Shown: piece by piece, positions 1 through 6,308 of the stretch
Layout of the letters: every line of letters begins with the position of its first letter
Position numbering within the stretch: the first letter of the stretch is position 1
NCBI GenBank assembly: GCA_030638105.1
Contig: DAOWFF010000041.1
Location: 1-13,903 of the forward strand
Source of the DNA: an archaeon
Lineage (GTDB): Archaea > Nanobdellota > Nanobdellia > Pacearchaeales > GW2011-AR1
Length of the DNA: 13,903 bases
Direction of reading: 5' to 3'
Made by a program: the position numbers and the translations under genes
The notes under the pieces: model-generated
Told to the model about the DNA's origin: nothing
Database searches by the model: none
Seen by the model: the letters and a program-made list of their open reading frames with translations, nothing else

Positions 1-35
1 TTCGTATGAGCATATTTTAAATCTAAGATTGTCAT
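1..35 (-). CDS. Possible start of a truncated gene at the left edge
   Basis: On the minus strand an ATG at 33-35 opens a frame that runs off the window edge without a stop, giving eleven codons (MTILDLKYAHT). It begins five bases after the stop codon of the 110-residue gene, so the two could form a small minus-strand operon. No clear Shine-Dalgarno motif precedes it. The visible part is too short to assign a family, and an open frame of this length arises easily by chance. The close spacing to the upstream stop is the only real support. Confidence 0.3.
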   Translation of the reverse strand, partial: MTILDLKYAHT

Positions 36-40
36 TTGAT

Positions 41-373
41 TTACTTTCTACGTCCTTCATCTTTCCCTTCTACAATTTTATAAATTTTCTTTTTTTCTGA
101 CGGTTTTCCGCTTTTATCAATTTCATTAAAACTTACAATTTTCTCATTTAGAATAACTTTAGCAAGATACTTAGTTGGTTGTTGGCTTGATAATGTTTTA
201 TAAAAACTAAATATGATATTCCATTTATTAGAATCTGGATTATTAGGAACTCCGTTTTTTGGTTCAAGTTTCTCTACACTAAATCTTAACAAACCTAAAT
301 CTCCGTGTATATGCTCAAATAATTCTTTAACTAAATCAATTGCTTGTATTTGTTTTGGTTTTTCTTCTGCCAT
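41..373 (-). CDS. Hypothetical protein, 110 aa
   Basis: I do not recognise this protein. It is a small soluble-looking, lysine-rich polypeptide without a signal peptide or membrane segment. The N-terminal third (IQAIDLVKELFEHIHGDLG) looks helical; the middle (WNIIFSFYKT, then YLAKVILNEKIVSFNEID) looks like alternating beta strands, and the C-terminus is a basic tail (KKKIYKIVEGKDEGRRK). The pattern of one helix followed by strands would suit a small alpha-beta domain. A purine-rich GAGGAG (complement of 388-393) lies 14 bases before the ATG, rather far for a Shine-Dalgarno site. The gene lies downstream of the HicB-like gene on the same strand, but 133 bases separate them and it has its own possible promoter, so it is probably expressed independently. 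Function unknown. Confidence 0.7.
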   Translation of the reverse strand: MAEEKPKQIQAIDLVKELFEHIHGDLGLLRFSVEKLEPKNGVPNNPDSNKWNIIFSFYKTLSSQQPTKYLAKVILNEKIVSFNEIDKSGKPSEKKKIYKIVEGKDEGRRK

Positions 374-424
374 TTTAAAATTATCATCTCCTCTTTTTTA
401 AACATATCTATACTAAATAAAAAC

Positions 425-434
425 CATTTAAATA
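425..434 (-). promoter_or_regulatory. Candidate TATA box for the 110-aa gene
   Basis: Read on the minus strand, an ATTTAAAT core lies about 55 bases before the start codon at 373. With the usual archaeal spacing of about 25 bases, transcription would begin near 400 and leave a leader of roughly 30 bases that includes the GAGGAG motif. In sequence this AT-rich such a match is weak evidence. Confidence 0.35.
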
Positions 435-506
435 ATTTTTCCTAAGTAAAAATTCACACTGATTAAATGAACTTTTTTATTTGAAGATTGGTTTACCAAC
501 CACTAT

Positions 507-740
507 TTAAACTAAAATTCTTGAAATAAGAAGCGGTTCTTTTGCTCCCTCAATAAAAAGTTCTTTTTTCTGCGGATATGTTTCTAAATATAAATGCAAA
601 GATTTTTTAAAATTTTCAATTGCTTCGTTTAATGTATCCCCAAAATCTGCAACTCCTGTATCCTCGTTATTGACTATGAAAACTTTTTGGTCATCCATTT
701 CCTCTTCTCTAACCAAAATATTCACGCTTAGTTTTTCCAT
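507..740 (-). CDS. HicB-like (UPF0150) family protein, orphan
   Basis: At 77 residues this matches the small HicB/UPF0150 fold: an N-terminal strand pair (LSVNILVREEE, then QKVFIVNNEDTGVADFG), the characteristic DTLNEAIENFKKSLHLYLE helix at about residues 36-54, and a short C-terminal strand. HicB proteins are antitoxins that bind and block the HicA RNase toxin. No HicA-like double-stranded RNA-binding gene is visible beside it, and the protein lacks an added ribbon-helix-helix or HTH DNA-binding domain. It therefore resembles the many solitary HicB-like proteins of archaea, whose role is often unknown. The first ATG is preferred over the internal one at residue 15 because a TATA box lies about 25 bases upstream of it, implying a leaderless mRNA. 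Confidence 0.75.
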   Translation of the reverse strand: MEKLSVNILVREEEMDDQKVFIVNNEDTGVADFGDTLNEAIENFKKSLHLYLETYPQKKELFIEGAKEPLLISRILV

Positions 741-761
741 ATTAAAAACATGACTATCATA

Positions 762-769
762 CTTATAAG
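762..769 (-). promoter_or_regulatory. TATA box of the HicB-like gene (leaderless)
   Basis: CTTATAAG, a perfect 8-base palindrome, is centred about 25 bases upstream of the HicB-like ATG (738-740). This is the usual TATA to start-site distance in archaea, so transcription would begin at or next to the start codon. Being palindromic it could in principle be read in either direction, but the ribosomal operon has a better placed box of its own. Confidence 0.55.
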
Positions 770-802
770 CTTTTCTAAATCCCCTAAAAAACCCTACCGA
801 AT

Positions 803-814
803 GTTTTATAAATC
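803..814 (+). promoter_or_regulatory. TATA box of the ribosomal protein operon
   Basis: The core TTTATAAA at 805-812 is the best TATA match on the plus strand between the divergent genes. Archaeal spacing predicts a transcription start near 833-837, giving a leader of about 35-40 bases before the uL3 ATG at 873. No GGAG motif lies just upstream of that ATG. The 741-872 interval is otherwise empty apart from the divergent promoter for the HicB-like gene. Confidence 0.55.
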
Positions 815-872
815 AATTTTTTCTTTGTATTTCACCTTCCAGGGTACAAAATGATCTTCGCAATATTTAGAA

Positions 873-1835
873 ATGCCAACAAGAAAATCACCACGAAAAG
901 GAAGTTTGCAGTTCTGGCCAAGGAAAAGAGCTGCCAAGTTTTTACCTAGAGTGAACTGGGACGCAATTAATTCTGGAAAAAATCTCAAAGGTTTTATCTG
1001 CTACAAGGCAGGAATGAGTTCTGCTTATGTTCTTGACAACACGCCCGACTCGATGACAAAAGGAAAAAAAATTACAATCCCCGCAACAATTCTCGCGTGC
1101 CCTACAATGAAAATATTTTCTATACGATTTTATAAAAACAACAAACTCGTTAAAGAACTTTTAGCAGAAAATTTTGACAAGGAATTAAAAAGAAAAATAA
1201 AATTGCCTTCTGCAAAATCAGATGATAAAAAAAAGAAAATTGAATTAGACAAAATAAAATCCGAAGATTACGACAATGTTAAGGTTGTATGTTATTCTCA
1301 AGTTAAAAAAACAGGGCTGAAAAAAACTCCAGATATAATTGAAATTGGGCTTGTCGGAAGCGTGCAGGAAAAAATAAATTTCATAAAAGAAAATTTAGGA
1401 AAAGAAGTTTCTGTTTTAGATGTTTTTGAAAAAAATCAACTTGTTGATTTGCGTGGTTTGACAAAAGGAAAAGGTCTTGTCGGACCTGTAAAAAGATTTG
1501 GGATAACTTTGAAGTCCCACAAGTCAGAAAAAGGAAGAAGACGACCAGGAAGTTTAGGACCTTGGCATCCAGCAAGAGTGATTTTTAAAGTTCCAATGGC
1601 AGGACAGCTCGGAATGTTCACAAGAGTTATTTACAACAACAAAATAATTGAGTCAGGAAAACCCGAAGACAGAGAGCTAAAAAATATAAAAAATTTCGGG
1701 AATGTTAAAACTGATTACATTATTGTTGGGGGCTCAATTCAGGGATCTGCAAAACGCCAGCTTTTAATCACTGCTCCTTTAAGACAATCAAAAAAACAAT
1801 TAAAAAAAGATTATGAGTTATTGGAGTTAAGATGA
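873..1835 (+). CDS. rpl3: 50S ribosomal protein uL3
   Basis: This 320-residue protein of the large subunit is clearly the archaeal/eukaryotic form of uL3, which folds near the peptidyl-transferase centre with a long extension reaching the A site. The N-terminus (PTRKSPRKGSLQFWPRKRA) and the segment VDLRGLTKGKGLVGPVKRFG followed by SEKGRRRPGSLGPWHP and MAGQLGMFTRV (residues about 190-255) are family signatures. A lysine-rich stretch at about residues 105-130 looks like a variable insertion. The ATG at 873 is chosen because the protein begins there with the conserved family N-terminus; an ATG at 851 is in a different frame. It is the first gene of the operon, and its stop overlaps the uL4 start (ATGA). 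Confidence 0.97.
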   Translation: MPTRKSPRKGSLQFWPRKRAAKFLPRVNWDAINSGKNLKGFICYKAGMSSAYVLDNTPDSMTKGKKITIPATILACPTMKIFSIRFYKNNKLVKELLAENFDKELKRKIKLPSAKSDDKKKKIELDKIKSEDYDNVKVVCYSQVKKTGLKKTPDIIEIGLVGSVQEKINFIKENLGKEVSVLDVFEKNQLVDLRGLTKGKGLVGPVKRFGITLKSHKSEKGRRRPGSLGPWHPARVIFKVPMAGQLGMFTRVIYNNKIIESGKPEDRELKNIKNFGNVKTDYIIVGGSIQGSAKRQLLITAPLRQSKKQLKKDYELLELR

Positions 1836-2629
1836 AAACCGCAATTTTAGATATAAACGGAAAAAAAACAAAAGAAATAGAACTGCCTAAATGTTTTTCT
1901 CAGGAAATTAGGGAAGATATTGTTGCAAAGATTTTGGAAACAAAAAAACATCAGCAACCTTATGCTCCGTCGCTGGTTGCTGGAAAACAACATTCTGCAA
2001 GCGGAAAAATCCGACACAGAAGACATGTTTGGCAGTCACATTACGGGCGGGGAATGTCGAGAGTGCCGAGAAAAGTTATGTCAAGAAGAGGGACACAATT
2101 CAACTGGGTTGGGGCAGAGGTCTCTGGAATGCGTGGCGGAAGAAGGGTTCATCCTCCAAAAGTTCTTTCAATGATTAACACTAAAAAAATAAACAAAAAA
2201 GAATTACAAATAGCATTTTCATCTGCCCTGAGTGCAACAGCAAACGAAAACAAAATAACTAAAAGATATTTAAAATTAAAAGGCGAAAAAATTAAAGACC
2301 TTCCGTTGGTTGTAGAATCAAAATTAATTTCCCTGAAAACAAAAGAACTAATTTCCTGCCTGAAAAAAATTCTTAGTGAACAATTATTTGCACTGGCGTT
2401 AAAAAAGAAAACTGTTCGGAGTGGAAAAGGAAAATTGCGGGGAAGAAAATACAAATCAAATGCCGGTTTGTTGCTTGTTGTCGGAGCCGACGAAAAACTA
2501 AAAACAAATTCTTTTGAAGTAGTAAATGTAAAAAATTTAGGAGTTGTCGATTTAGCAAACGGCGGGGTCGGGCGACTTACATTATATACTGAAAAAGCAA
2601 TTAAAGAACTTGGAGAGAAATTAAAATGA
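1832..2629 (+). CDS. rpl4: 50S ribosomal protein uL4
   Basis: This protein of 265 residues is the archaeal-type uL4, a large-subunit protein whose extended loop lines the peptide exit tunnel. The loop is recognisable at about residues 42-110: QQPYAPSLVAGKQHSASGKI, RHRRHVWQSHYGRGMSRVPR, then SRRGTQFNWVGAEVSGMRGG and RRVHPP. The C-terminal globular part includes GKGKLRGRKYKSNAGLLLVV, again typical. The start overlaps the uL3 stop by four bases (ATGA), with GGAG at 1823-1826 five bases upstream. Length agrees with the archaeal family. In bacteria the homologue also represses its own operon; nothing in the leader here tells whether that applies. Confidence 0.97.
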   Translation: MKTAILDINGKKTKEIELPKCFSQEIREDIVAKILETKKHQQPYAPSLVAGKQHSASGKIRHRRHVWQSHYGRGMSRVPRKVMSRRGTQFNWVGAEVSGMRGGRRVHPPKVLSMINTKKINKKELQIAFSSALSATANENKITKRYLKLKGEKIKDLPLVVESKLISLKTKELISCLKKILSEQLFALALKKKTVRSGKGKLRGRKYKSNAGLLLVVGADEKLKTNSFEVVNVKNLGVVDLANGGVGRLTLYTEKAIKELGEKLK

Positions 2630-2868
2630 ATCTTAAACCAGTAGTTACTGAAAAAGCTGTAATGATGATTGAATCACAAAATGTTCTGACATTTGAGACA
2701 GAAAAAAATAAAACCAAACAGGAAATAAAAAAAGAAATTGAAGAAATGTTCAAAATAAAAATTGAAAAAATCAGAACTCTTATCAGAGACAATAAAAAAT
2801 ATGCTTATGTTAAATTAAAAAAGGACTTCCTTGCTATTGATTTAGCGACGAAGTTGGGAATGATGTAA
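2626..2868 (+). CDS. rpl23: 50S ribosomal protein uL23
   Basis: A compact 80-residue uL23, which sits at the tunnel exit and serves as a docking site for signal recognition particle and other nascent-chain factors. The opening LKPVVTEKAVMMIE and the centre KKEIEEMFKIKIEKIRTLI, followed by KKYAYVKLKKDFLAIDLATK, match the archaeal family, with the usual alpha-beta ferredoxin-like layout. Length is normal for archaea. The start overlaps the uL4 stop (ATGA) with GGAG at 2612-2615, ten bases upstream. The stop is followed after one base by the start of a small winged-helix gene, not by uL2 as in other archaea. Confidence 0.96.
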   Translation: MNLKPVVTEKAVMMIESQNVLTFETEKNKTKQEIKKEIEEMFKIKIEKIRTLIRDNKKYAYVKLKKDFLAIDLATKLGMM

Positions 2869-2869
2869 A

Positions 2870-3049
2870 ATGTTATTAAGTGATGATATAATCAAAATCA
2901 TGGGAGAGGGAGAACCTCTTAAATTAGAAGATTTAGCGAAAAAAACAAATCTAAATCATAAAATCGGATATTTTAAAGAATATGTTGAATCATTGGTAGA
3001 GAGCAATTTATTAAAATATAATCGGGAAACAGGAGAGTATAGTTTATAA
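2870..3049 (+). CDS. Small winged-helix-like protein, 59 aa, between uL23 and uL2
   Basis: This short frame starts one base after the uL23 stop (TAAAATG) and ends one base before the uL2 start (again TAAAATG). The 59 residues read like a minimal winged helix: helix 1 around SDDIIKIMGEG, helix 2 in KLEDLAKKTNLN, a long third helix HKIGYFKEYVESLVESNLL, and a short wing KYNRETGEYSL. This layout is shared by MarR/ArsR-like DNA-binding domains and by domains used only for protein contacts. It is acidic overall (about 11 acidic to 8 basic residues), the opposite of its ribosomal neighbours. No paralogue or known ribosomal protein matches it. It could be a regulator of the operon or an accessory factor; the fold assignment rests on sequence pattern alone. 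Confidence 0.75.
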   Translation: MLLSDDIIKIMGEGEPLKLEDLAKKTNLNHKIGYFKEYVESLVESNLLKYNRETGEYSL

Positions 3050-3050
3050 A

Positions 3051-3749
3051 ATGGGAAAAAGAATAATAACTCAGGCACGGGGAAAAGGAAGCCACACTTA
3101 CAGAGTCAAAAAAAAGGCATTTAGATTTAAACTCCAATATCCAGCAAAACTTTCTGGCGAAGGAACTGTAATAAAATTGTTGGATTCAGCAGCACACAGC
3201 GTCCCGCTCGCAAAAATAAAATATACAGACGGAAGTTTTTATATACCTGCTTTTAAAAATATGGTTGAGGGACAGAAAATAAATTTAAACGCAAAAGAAA
3301 TTAAAGACGGAAACATTGTAAAACTAAAAGACATCCCTTTGAAAACAAAAATTTATGATATTGAATCAAGACCCGGGGACGGCGGAGTTTTCATAAAAAC
3401 AGCAGGGAATTGTGCAGAAATCACAAGGATTGTAGGAGAAAACATTTTTGTTTTAATGCCTTCAAAAAAAGAAAAAAAATTAAACAAAAACTGTCGGGCA
3501 ATTATTGGTGTTACTGCTGGAGCAGGGAGATTAGACAAGCCAGTTGTTAAAGCTGGGAAAAAATTTCATATTAAGAAATCAAAAAGTAAATTATGGCCAA
3601 GGACATCTGCAGTAAAAATGAATGCAATAGACCATCCGTTTGGTTCAGGAAGATCTAAGAATCCAAAAAGCAAGATTGCCAAAAGAAACGCACCACCTGG
3701 AAGAAAAGTTGGATTATTAAGGCCAAGAAGAACTGGTAGGAAAAAATAA
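3051..3749 (+). CDS. rpl2: 50S ribosomal protein uL2
   Basis: uL2 binds 23S rRNA domain IV and is needed for subunit joining and peptidyl transfer. At 232 residues it is slightly shorter than most archaeal versions. The N-terminus (GKRIITQARGKGSHTYRV), the central PGDGGVFIKTAGNCAEI and the C-terminal SAVKMNAIDHPFGSGR and RNAPPGRKVGLLRPRRTGR identify it. The functionally important histidine of the DHPFG motif is present at about residue 195. Two points differ from the usual pattern: the glycine triplet after DHPF reads GSG rather than GGG, and the following loop is lysine/serine-rich. The start follows the winged-helix stop by one base, with no Shine-Dalgarno motif in range (nearest GGAG 15 bases away). 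Confidence 0.97.
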   Translation: MGKRIITQARGKGSHTYRVKKKAFRFKLQYPAKLSGEGTVIKLLDSAAHSVPLAKIKYTDGSFYIPAFKNMVEGQKINLNAKEIKDGNIVKLKDIPLKTKIYDIESRPGDGGVFIKTAGNCAEITRIVGENIFVLMPSKKEKKLNKNCRAIIGVTAGAGRLDKPVVKAGKKFHIKKSKSKLWPRTSAVKMNAIDHPFGSGRSKNPKSKIAKRNAPPGRKVGLLRPRRTGRKK

Positions 3750-3750
3750 A

Positions 3751-4080
3751 ATGGAAAATGAAATAAGTGAAATAAGAAGAGTGGGAAGAATAGAAGACCT
3801 TGAAAAAGGAGAAATCTATATTGCACAATTTGGAGAAAATGATGAAAAGATTTTAGTTTGTTCAGGAATTGTAGGTGGAAGGTATGAATTTTTAGAAAAA
3901 GGAAAACAATTTGGTTCAAATAAGGATATTGAAATTTTAGGATGGCAAACTCCTCCAGGCGGAATAAAATTTTCTTATGGGGGGGAAGTAATAATCAACT
4001 CCCTTTTTAGAAAATTGGAAACATATATCCCAGGACATGGGGGTTATAAAATTAAACGAGATTTAGTATCAGTATTATAA
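3751..4080 (+). CDS. Hypothetical protein, 109 aa, between uL2 and uS19
   Basis: Not recognised. The protein is near neutral and rich in glycine and beta-type sequence (GEIYIAQFGENDEKILVCSG, then GGIKFSYGGEVIINSLFRKL), with a short N-terminal helix; no membrane segment or signal peptide is apparent. One cysteine and one histidine do not form a metal site pattern. The frame is bounded on both sides by TAAAATG junctions: one base after the uL2 stop and one base before uS19. That arrangement, the full-length open frame and the glycine-rich strand-turn pattern argue for a real gene. Its codons end mostly in A or T and CpG is rare (two in 330 bases), unlike uL2 and uS19. It might assist assembly of a neighbouring protein or merely exploit high expression; nothing in the sequence decides this. 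Confidence 0.8.
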   Translation: MENEISEIRRVGRIEDLEKGEIYIAQFGENDEKILVCSGIVGGRYEFLEKGKQFGSNKDIEILGWQTPPGGIKFSYGGEVIINSLFRKLETYIPGHGGYKIKRDLVSVL

Positions 4081-4081
4081 A

Positions 4082-4477
4082 ATGGAATTACAAAAAAAAC
4101 AATTTACATTTAAGGGAAAAACAATAGAAGAACTGAAAACTTTAGATGTTCGGGAATTTACGAAATTTTTGAAGTCAAGGCAGAGAAGAACTGTTTTAAG
4201 AAATTTTCAGGAAATTGAGGATTTCATCAGCAGGTGCAATAAAAAAATTTCTAATAACAAGCCGATAAAAACCCATAAAAGGGATTTGGTAGTGGTTCCA
4301 AAAATGGTCGGCATGAAAATTCAGGTTTATAATGGTCACGCGTTTATATCTTCTGAAATTACAGGAGAAATGTTAGGACACAAGTTCGGAGAGTTCGCCC
4401 CGACAAGAGCAAGAGTAAAACATGGAAGTGCAGGAGTTGGAGCAACTAAGGGTTCAAAATTCAAGGCAAAAAAATAA
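4082..4477 (+). CDS. rps19: 30S ribosomal protein uS19
   Basis: uS19 lies in the head of the small subunit next to uS13 and contacts the A-site finger of the large subunit. The 131-residue product has the archaeal/eukaryotic layout: an N-terminal extension with the RQRRTVLRNF segment (about residues 34-43), then the core IKTHKRDLVVVPKMVGMKIQ and VYNGHAFISSEITGEMLGHK, and a conserved end GEFAPTRARVKHGSAGVGAT. Length is usual for archaea. The start follows the previous stop by one base (TAAAATG) with no GGAG upstream. Downstream a 13-base A/T spacer separates it from uL22, one of the few gaps in the operon. Confidence 0.97.
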   Translation: MELQKKQFTFKGKTIEELKTLDVREFTKFLKSRQRRTVLRNFQEIEDFISRCNKKISNNKPIKTHKRDLVVVPKMVGMKIQVYNGHAFISSEITGEMLGHKFGEFAPTRARVKHGSAGVGATKGSKFKAKK

Positions 4478-4490
4478 AATTAAAAATAAA

Positions 4491-5105
4491 ATGACAAACA
4501 CAGAAAAACCAACAACAAAAACAGAGCAAAAAAAACAAAGCATAGTTAAAACTCCAGTAAAAAAACCAGAAGTAAAAAATATTCCTAAGACCATAGAAAA
4601 AAAAATAACCCCCAAAGAAAAGGAAACAAAATCTGATGATAAAAAAGAAAAACCACAAAAACCAATTCAAAAAAAACCAGTTGTTAAAAAAGAATACGCT
4701 GTTGTAAACGCAACGGGTTTACCAATTTCTACAAAGACATCTGTGGCAATTTGCAAATTCATTAAAAACAAAAAAATTAATCAGGCAATAGCCGACTTAG
4801 AAAATGTTGTCTTGACAAAAAAATCCGTCCCCATGAAAGGAGAAATTCCTCACAGAAAAGGCAAGGGTGCGATGTCTGGAAGGTTTCCAAAAAATGCTTC
4901 AGAACATTTTATAAATTTATTGAAAACCCTTCGGTCAAATGCAAACGCAAATGAAATTGACTCTCCAATAATCAAACAGGCAATGGCAAACCTCGCTTCA
5001 AGACCTTATGGAAGATTCGGAAGAATAAAAAGAAAAAGAACTCACGTAAAAATTATGGTCAAAGAAAAAAAATTAAACAAAAAAGAAAATAAGAAAAACA
5101 AATAA
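4491..5105 (+). CDS. rpl22: 50S ribosomal protein uL22 with long N-terminal extension
   Basis: uL22 spans the large subunit and its hairpin lines the exit tunnel. The family core begins around residue 67 (KEYAVVNATGLPISTKTSVA) and continues through VPMKGEIPHRKGKGAMSGRF, where the tunnel-hairpin region lies, to RPYGRFGRIKRKRTHVKIMV. The first 65 or so residues are a low-complexity Lys/Pro/Thr/Glu tail that ordinary archaeal uL22 proteins lack. I chose the ATG at 4491 (204 residues); an earlier ATG at 4422 in the same frame would overlap uS19 by more than 50 bases and add a segment encoded by the uS19 C-terminus in another frame. No Shine-Dalgarno motif precedes the start. The tail is either a disordered rRNA-binding arm or a lineage-specific addition. 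Confidence 0.95.
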   Translation: MTNTEKPTTKTEQKKQSIVKTPVKKPEVKNIPKTIEKKITPKEKETKSDDKKEKPQKPIQKKPVVKKEYAVVNATGLPISTKTSVAICKFIKNKKINQAIADLENVVLTKKSVPMKGEIPHRKGKGAMSGRFPKNASEHFINLLKTLRSNANANEIDSPIIKQAMANLASRPYGRFGRIKRKRTHVKIMVKEKKLNKKENKKNK

Positions 5106-5106
5106 A

Positions 5107-5430
5107 ATGCAAACAAAAATTAATTTTACAGAATTAGAAAGTTTAGAAGATTTAGGTGCAGTTATAGAAGGAGATGTTTTTAAAACAGACATGGGGGATG
5201 TTGCTTATTTTGCAGAGGAAAATGGAATGAGAGAATTTATTATGCCAAGTGTTTCTGGAAGAATTAATTCGTATTCTCTTCAAATTGGAAAAGAAGGGAG
5301 AGTAATGTCAAATGGGGGATTAATGTTTAATCCCCTTGATTTAGTTTTCAAAACCTATTCTCCAGAAAAAGAGGGTTATTGGAAGAGAAAATCTATGCTA
5401 AATAAATTAAATTTAAGAAGTAAATTATAA
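5107..5430 (+). CDS. Hypothetical protein, 107 aa, between uL22 and uS3
   Basis: Not recognised. The N-terminal half is acidic (TELESLEDLGAVIEGDVFKT, then DMGDVAYFAEENGMREF); the C-terminal end is basic (KRKSMLNKLNLRSKL), so overall charge is near zero. The middle contains strand-like segments separated by Gly/Asn/Ser turns (SGRINSYSLQIGKEGRVMSN). No membrane segment, signal peptide, cysteine or known motif is visible. TAAAATG junctions bound it on both sides, as for the 109-residue gene, but the two proteins show no convincing similarity. CpG is almost absent (one in 324 bases). The polarised charge, acidic first and basic last, could allow contact with a basic ribosomal protein and rRNA, but this is speculation. 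Confidence 0.8.
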   Translation: MQTKINFTELESLEDLGAVIEGDVFKTDMGDVAYFAEENGMREFIMPSVSGRINSYSLQIGKEGRVMSNGGLMFNPLDLVFKTYSPEKEGYWKRKSMLNKLNLRSKL

Positions 5431-5431
5431 A

Positions 5432-6097
5432 ATGGAAGAAAGAAATGTAGTCAAGGCGAAAAAAGAAGAATTTGCCATAAAGGAATCTGTCAAAAAATCA
5501 CTTGGAAAAGGAAAGGTAAGCGGAGTTAGAATAGAATACACGCCTGTTGGAACAAAGATAATTGTTTCCACACACAAACCTGGTTTGGTGATTGGAAGAA
5601 AAGGAGAAAGAATAGAAGAATTAACAACAGAAATTAAAAAAAATTTCAAACTTGAAAATCCCCACATTGAGATAGATGAAATAACAGAGCCAGAATTTGA
5701 CGCTCAGATAAATGCAGATGAAATTGCTTCAACTTTAGAAAGGTTCGGACCTTTAAGATTTAAAAGCACTGCTTACAGAACTCTGCAAAAAATAATTGAT
5801 GCTGGTGCATTGGGAGTAGAAATAAGATTAGGCGGAAAGCTTCCTGGTTCAAGAGCCAAAAGCTGGAGATTTAGTCAGGGGTATTTGAAAAAGGCAGGAG
5901 AGCCAGCAAAGATGGTTAGTTTTGCACAAGCAAGGGCACAAACAAAACCCGGAACAGTGGGCGTTAAAGTAAGCATACTTTCCCCACACATTCAGTTAAA
6001 AGACAGAGTAAAAATTGACGACGCACTTATCGAAAAATTAAAAAAGAATTTAGCAGAAGCAGAACAAGAAGAAGAATTAAATAAAGTTAAAAAATAA
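5432..6097 (+). CDS. rps3: 30S ribosomal protein uS3
   Basis: uS3 forms part of the mRNA entry channel in the small-subunit head. The 221-residue protein has a type II KH domain in its N-terminal half, with the nucleic-acid-binding GRKG loop at residues 55-58 inside GLVIGRKGERIEEL. The C-terminal domain contains GALGVEIRLGGKLPGSRAKS and a typical stretch around FSQGYLKKAGEPAKMVSFAQ. Length is within the archaeal range. Start and stop are both at TAAAATG junctions (with the 107-residue gene before and uL29 after), and no GGAG lies upstream. The C-terminal 30 residues are rich in lysine and glutamate. Confidence 0.97.
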   Translation: MEERNVVKAKKEEFAIKESVKKSLGKGKVSGVRIEYTPVGTKIIVSTHKPGLVIGRKGERIEELTTEIKKNFKLENPHIEIDEITEPEFDAQINADEIASTLERFGPLRFKSTAYRTLQKIIDAGALGVEIRLGGKLPGSRAKSWRFSQGYLKKAGEPAKMVSFAQARAQTKPGTVGVKVSILSPHIQLKDRVKIDDALIEKLKKNLAEAEQEEELNKVKK

Positions 6098-6098
6098 A

Positions 6099-6305
6099 AT
6101 GCCATCATTAAAATATAAAGATATAAAAAAAATGAACAAAGAAGATATAGAGAAAAAACTAAAAGAACTGAAATTAGAACTTGTAAAATCAAAAGTGCAC
6201 ACATCTAAAACAGGAAGTTCAAAAATAAAAGAAATAAAAAAAATGATTGCAAAAATACTTACATTCAACAAATCTAATAAAACAGAAGATAAGTTGAAAA
6301 GTTAA
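6099..6305 (+). CDS. rpl29: 50S ribosomal protein uL29
   Basis: A 68-residue, mostly helical protein matching uL29, which binds near the exit tunnel beside uL23. The first helix contains KYKDIKKMNKEDIEKKLKEL followed by KLELVKSKV; after a short loop (HTSKTGSSK) the second helix reads IKEIKKMIAKILTF, the expected archaeal two-helix pattern. Its position between uS3 and aIF1 is the conserved archaeal one. It starts one base after the uS3 stop (TAAAATG). The C-terminal 14 residues are a polar tail. Low sequence complexity makes similarity alone weak, but position and length together make the call firm. Confidence 0.93.
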   Translation: MPSLKYKDIKKMNKEDIEKKLKELKLELVKSKVHTSKTGSSKIKEIKKMIAKILTFNKSNKTEDKLKS

Positions 6306-6308
6306 CCA

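Noticed and set aside
489..502. Small hairpin (TGGTT, loop, AACCA) just after the HicB-like stop
   Set aside because: Only five base pairs and no T-run on the minus strand after it, so it is not a convincing terminator.
374..506. Interval between the two minus-strand genes
   Set aside because: Only a weak TATA candidate and a purine-rich motif were found; no coding frame or RNA gene is evident.
1920..2174. Plus-strand 84-codon frame inside uL4
   Set aside because: It overlaps the most conserved part of uL4 in another frame and has no coupling to neighbouring genes.
4422..4490. Extended start for uL22
   Set aside because: The added 23 residues come from the uS19 3' end read in a different frame, and the ATG at 4491 leaves the usual small spacing.
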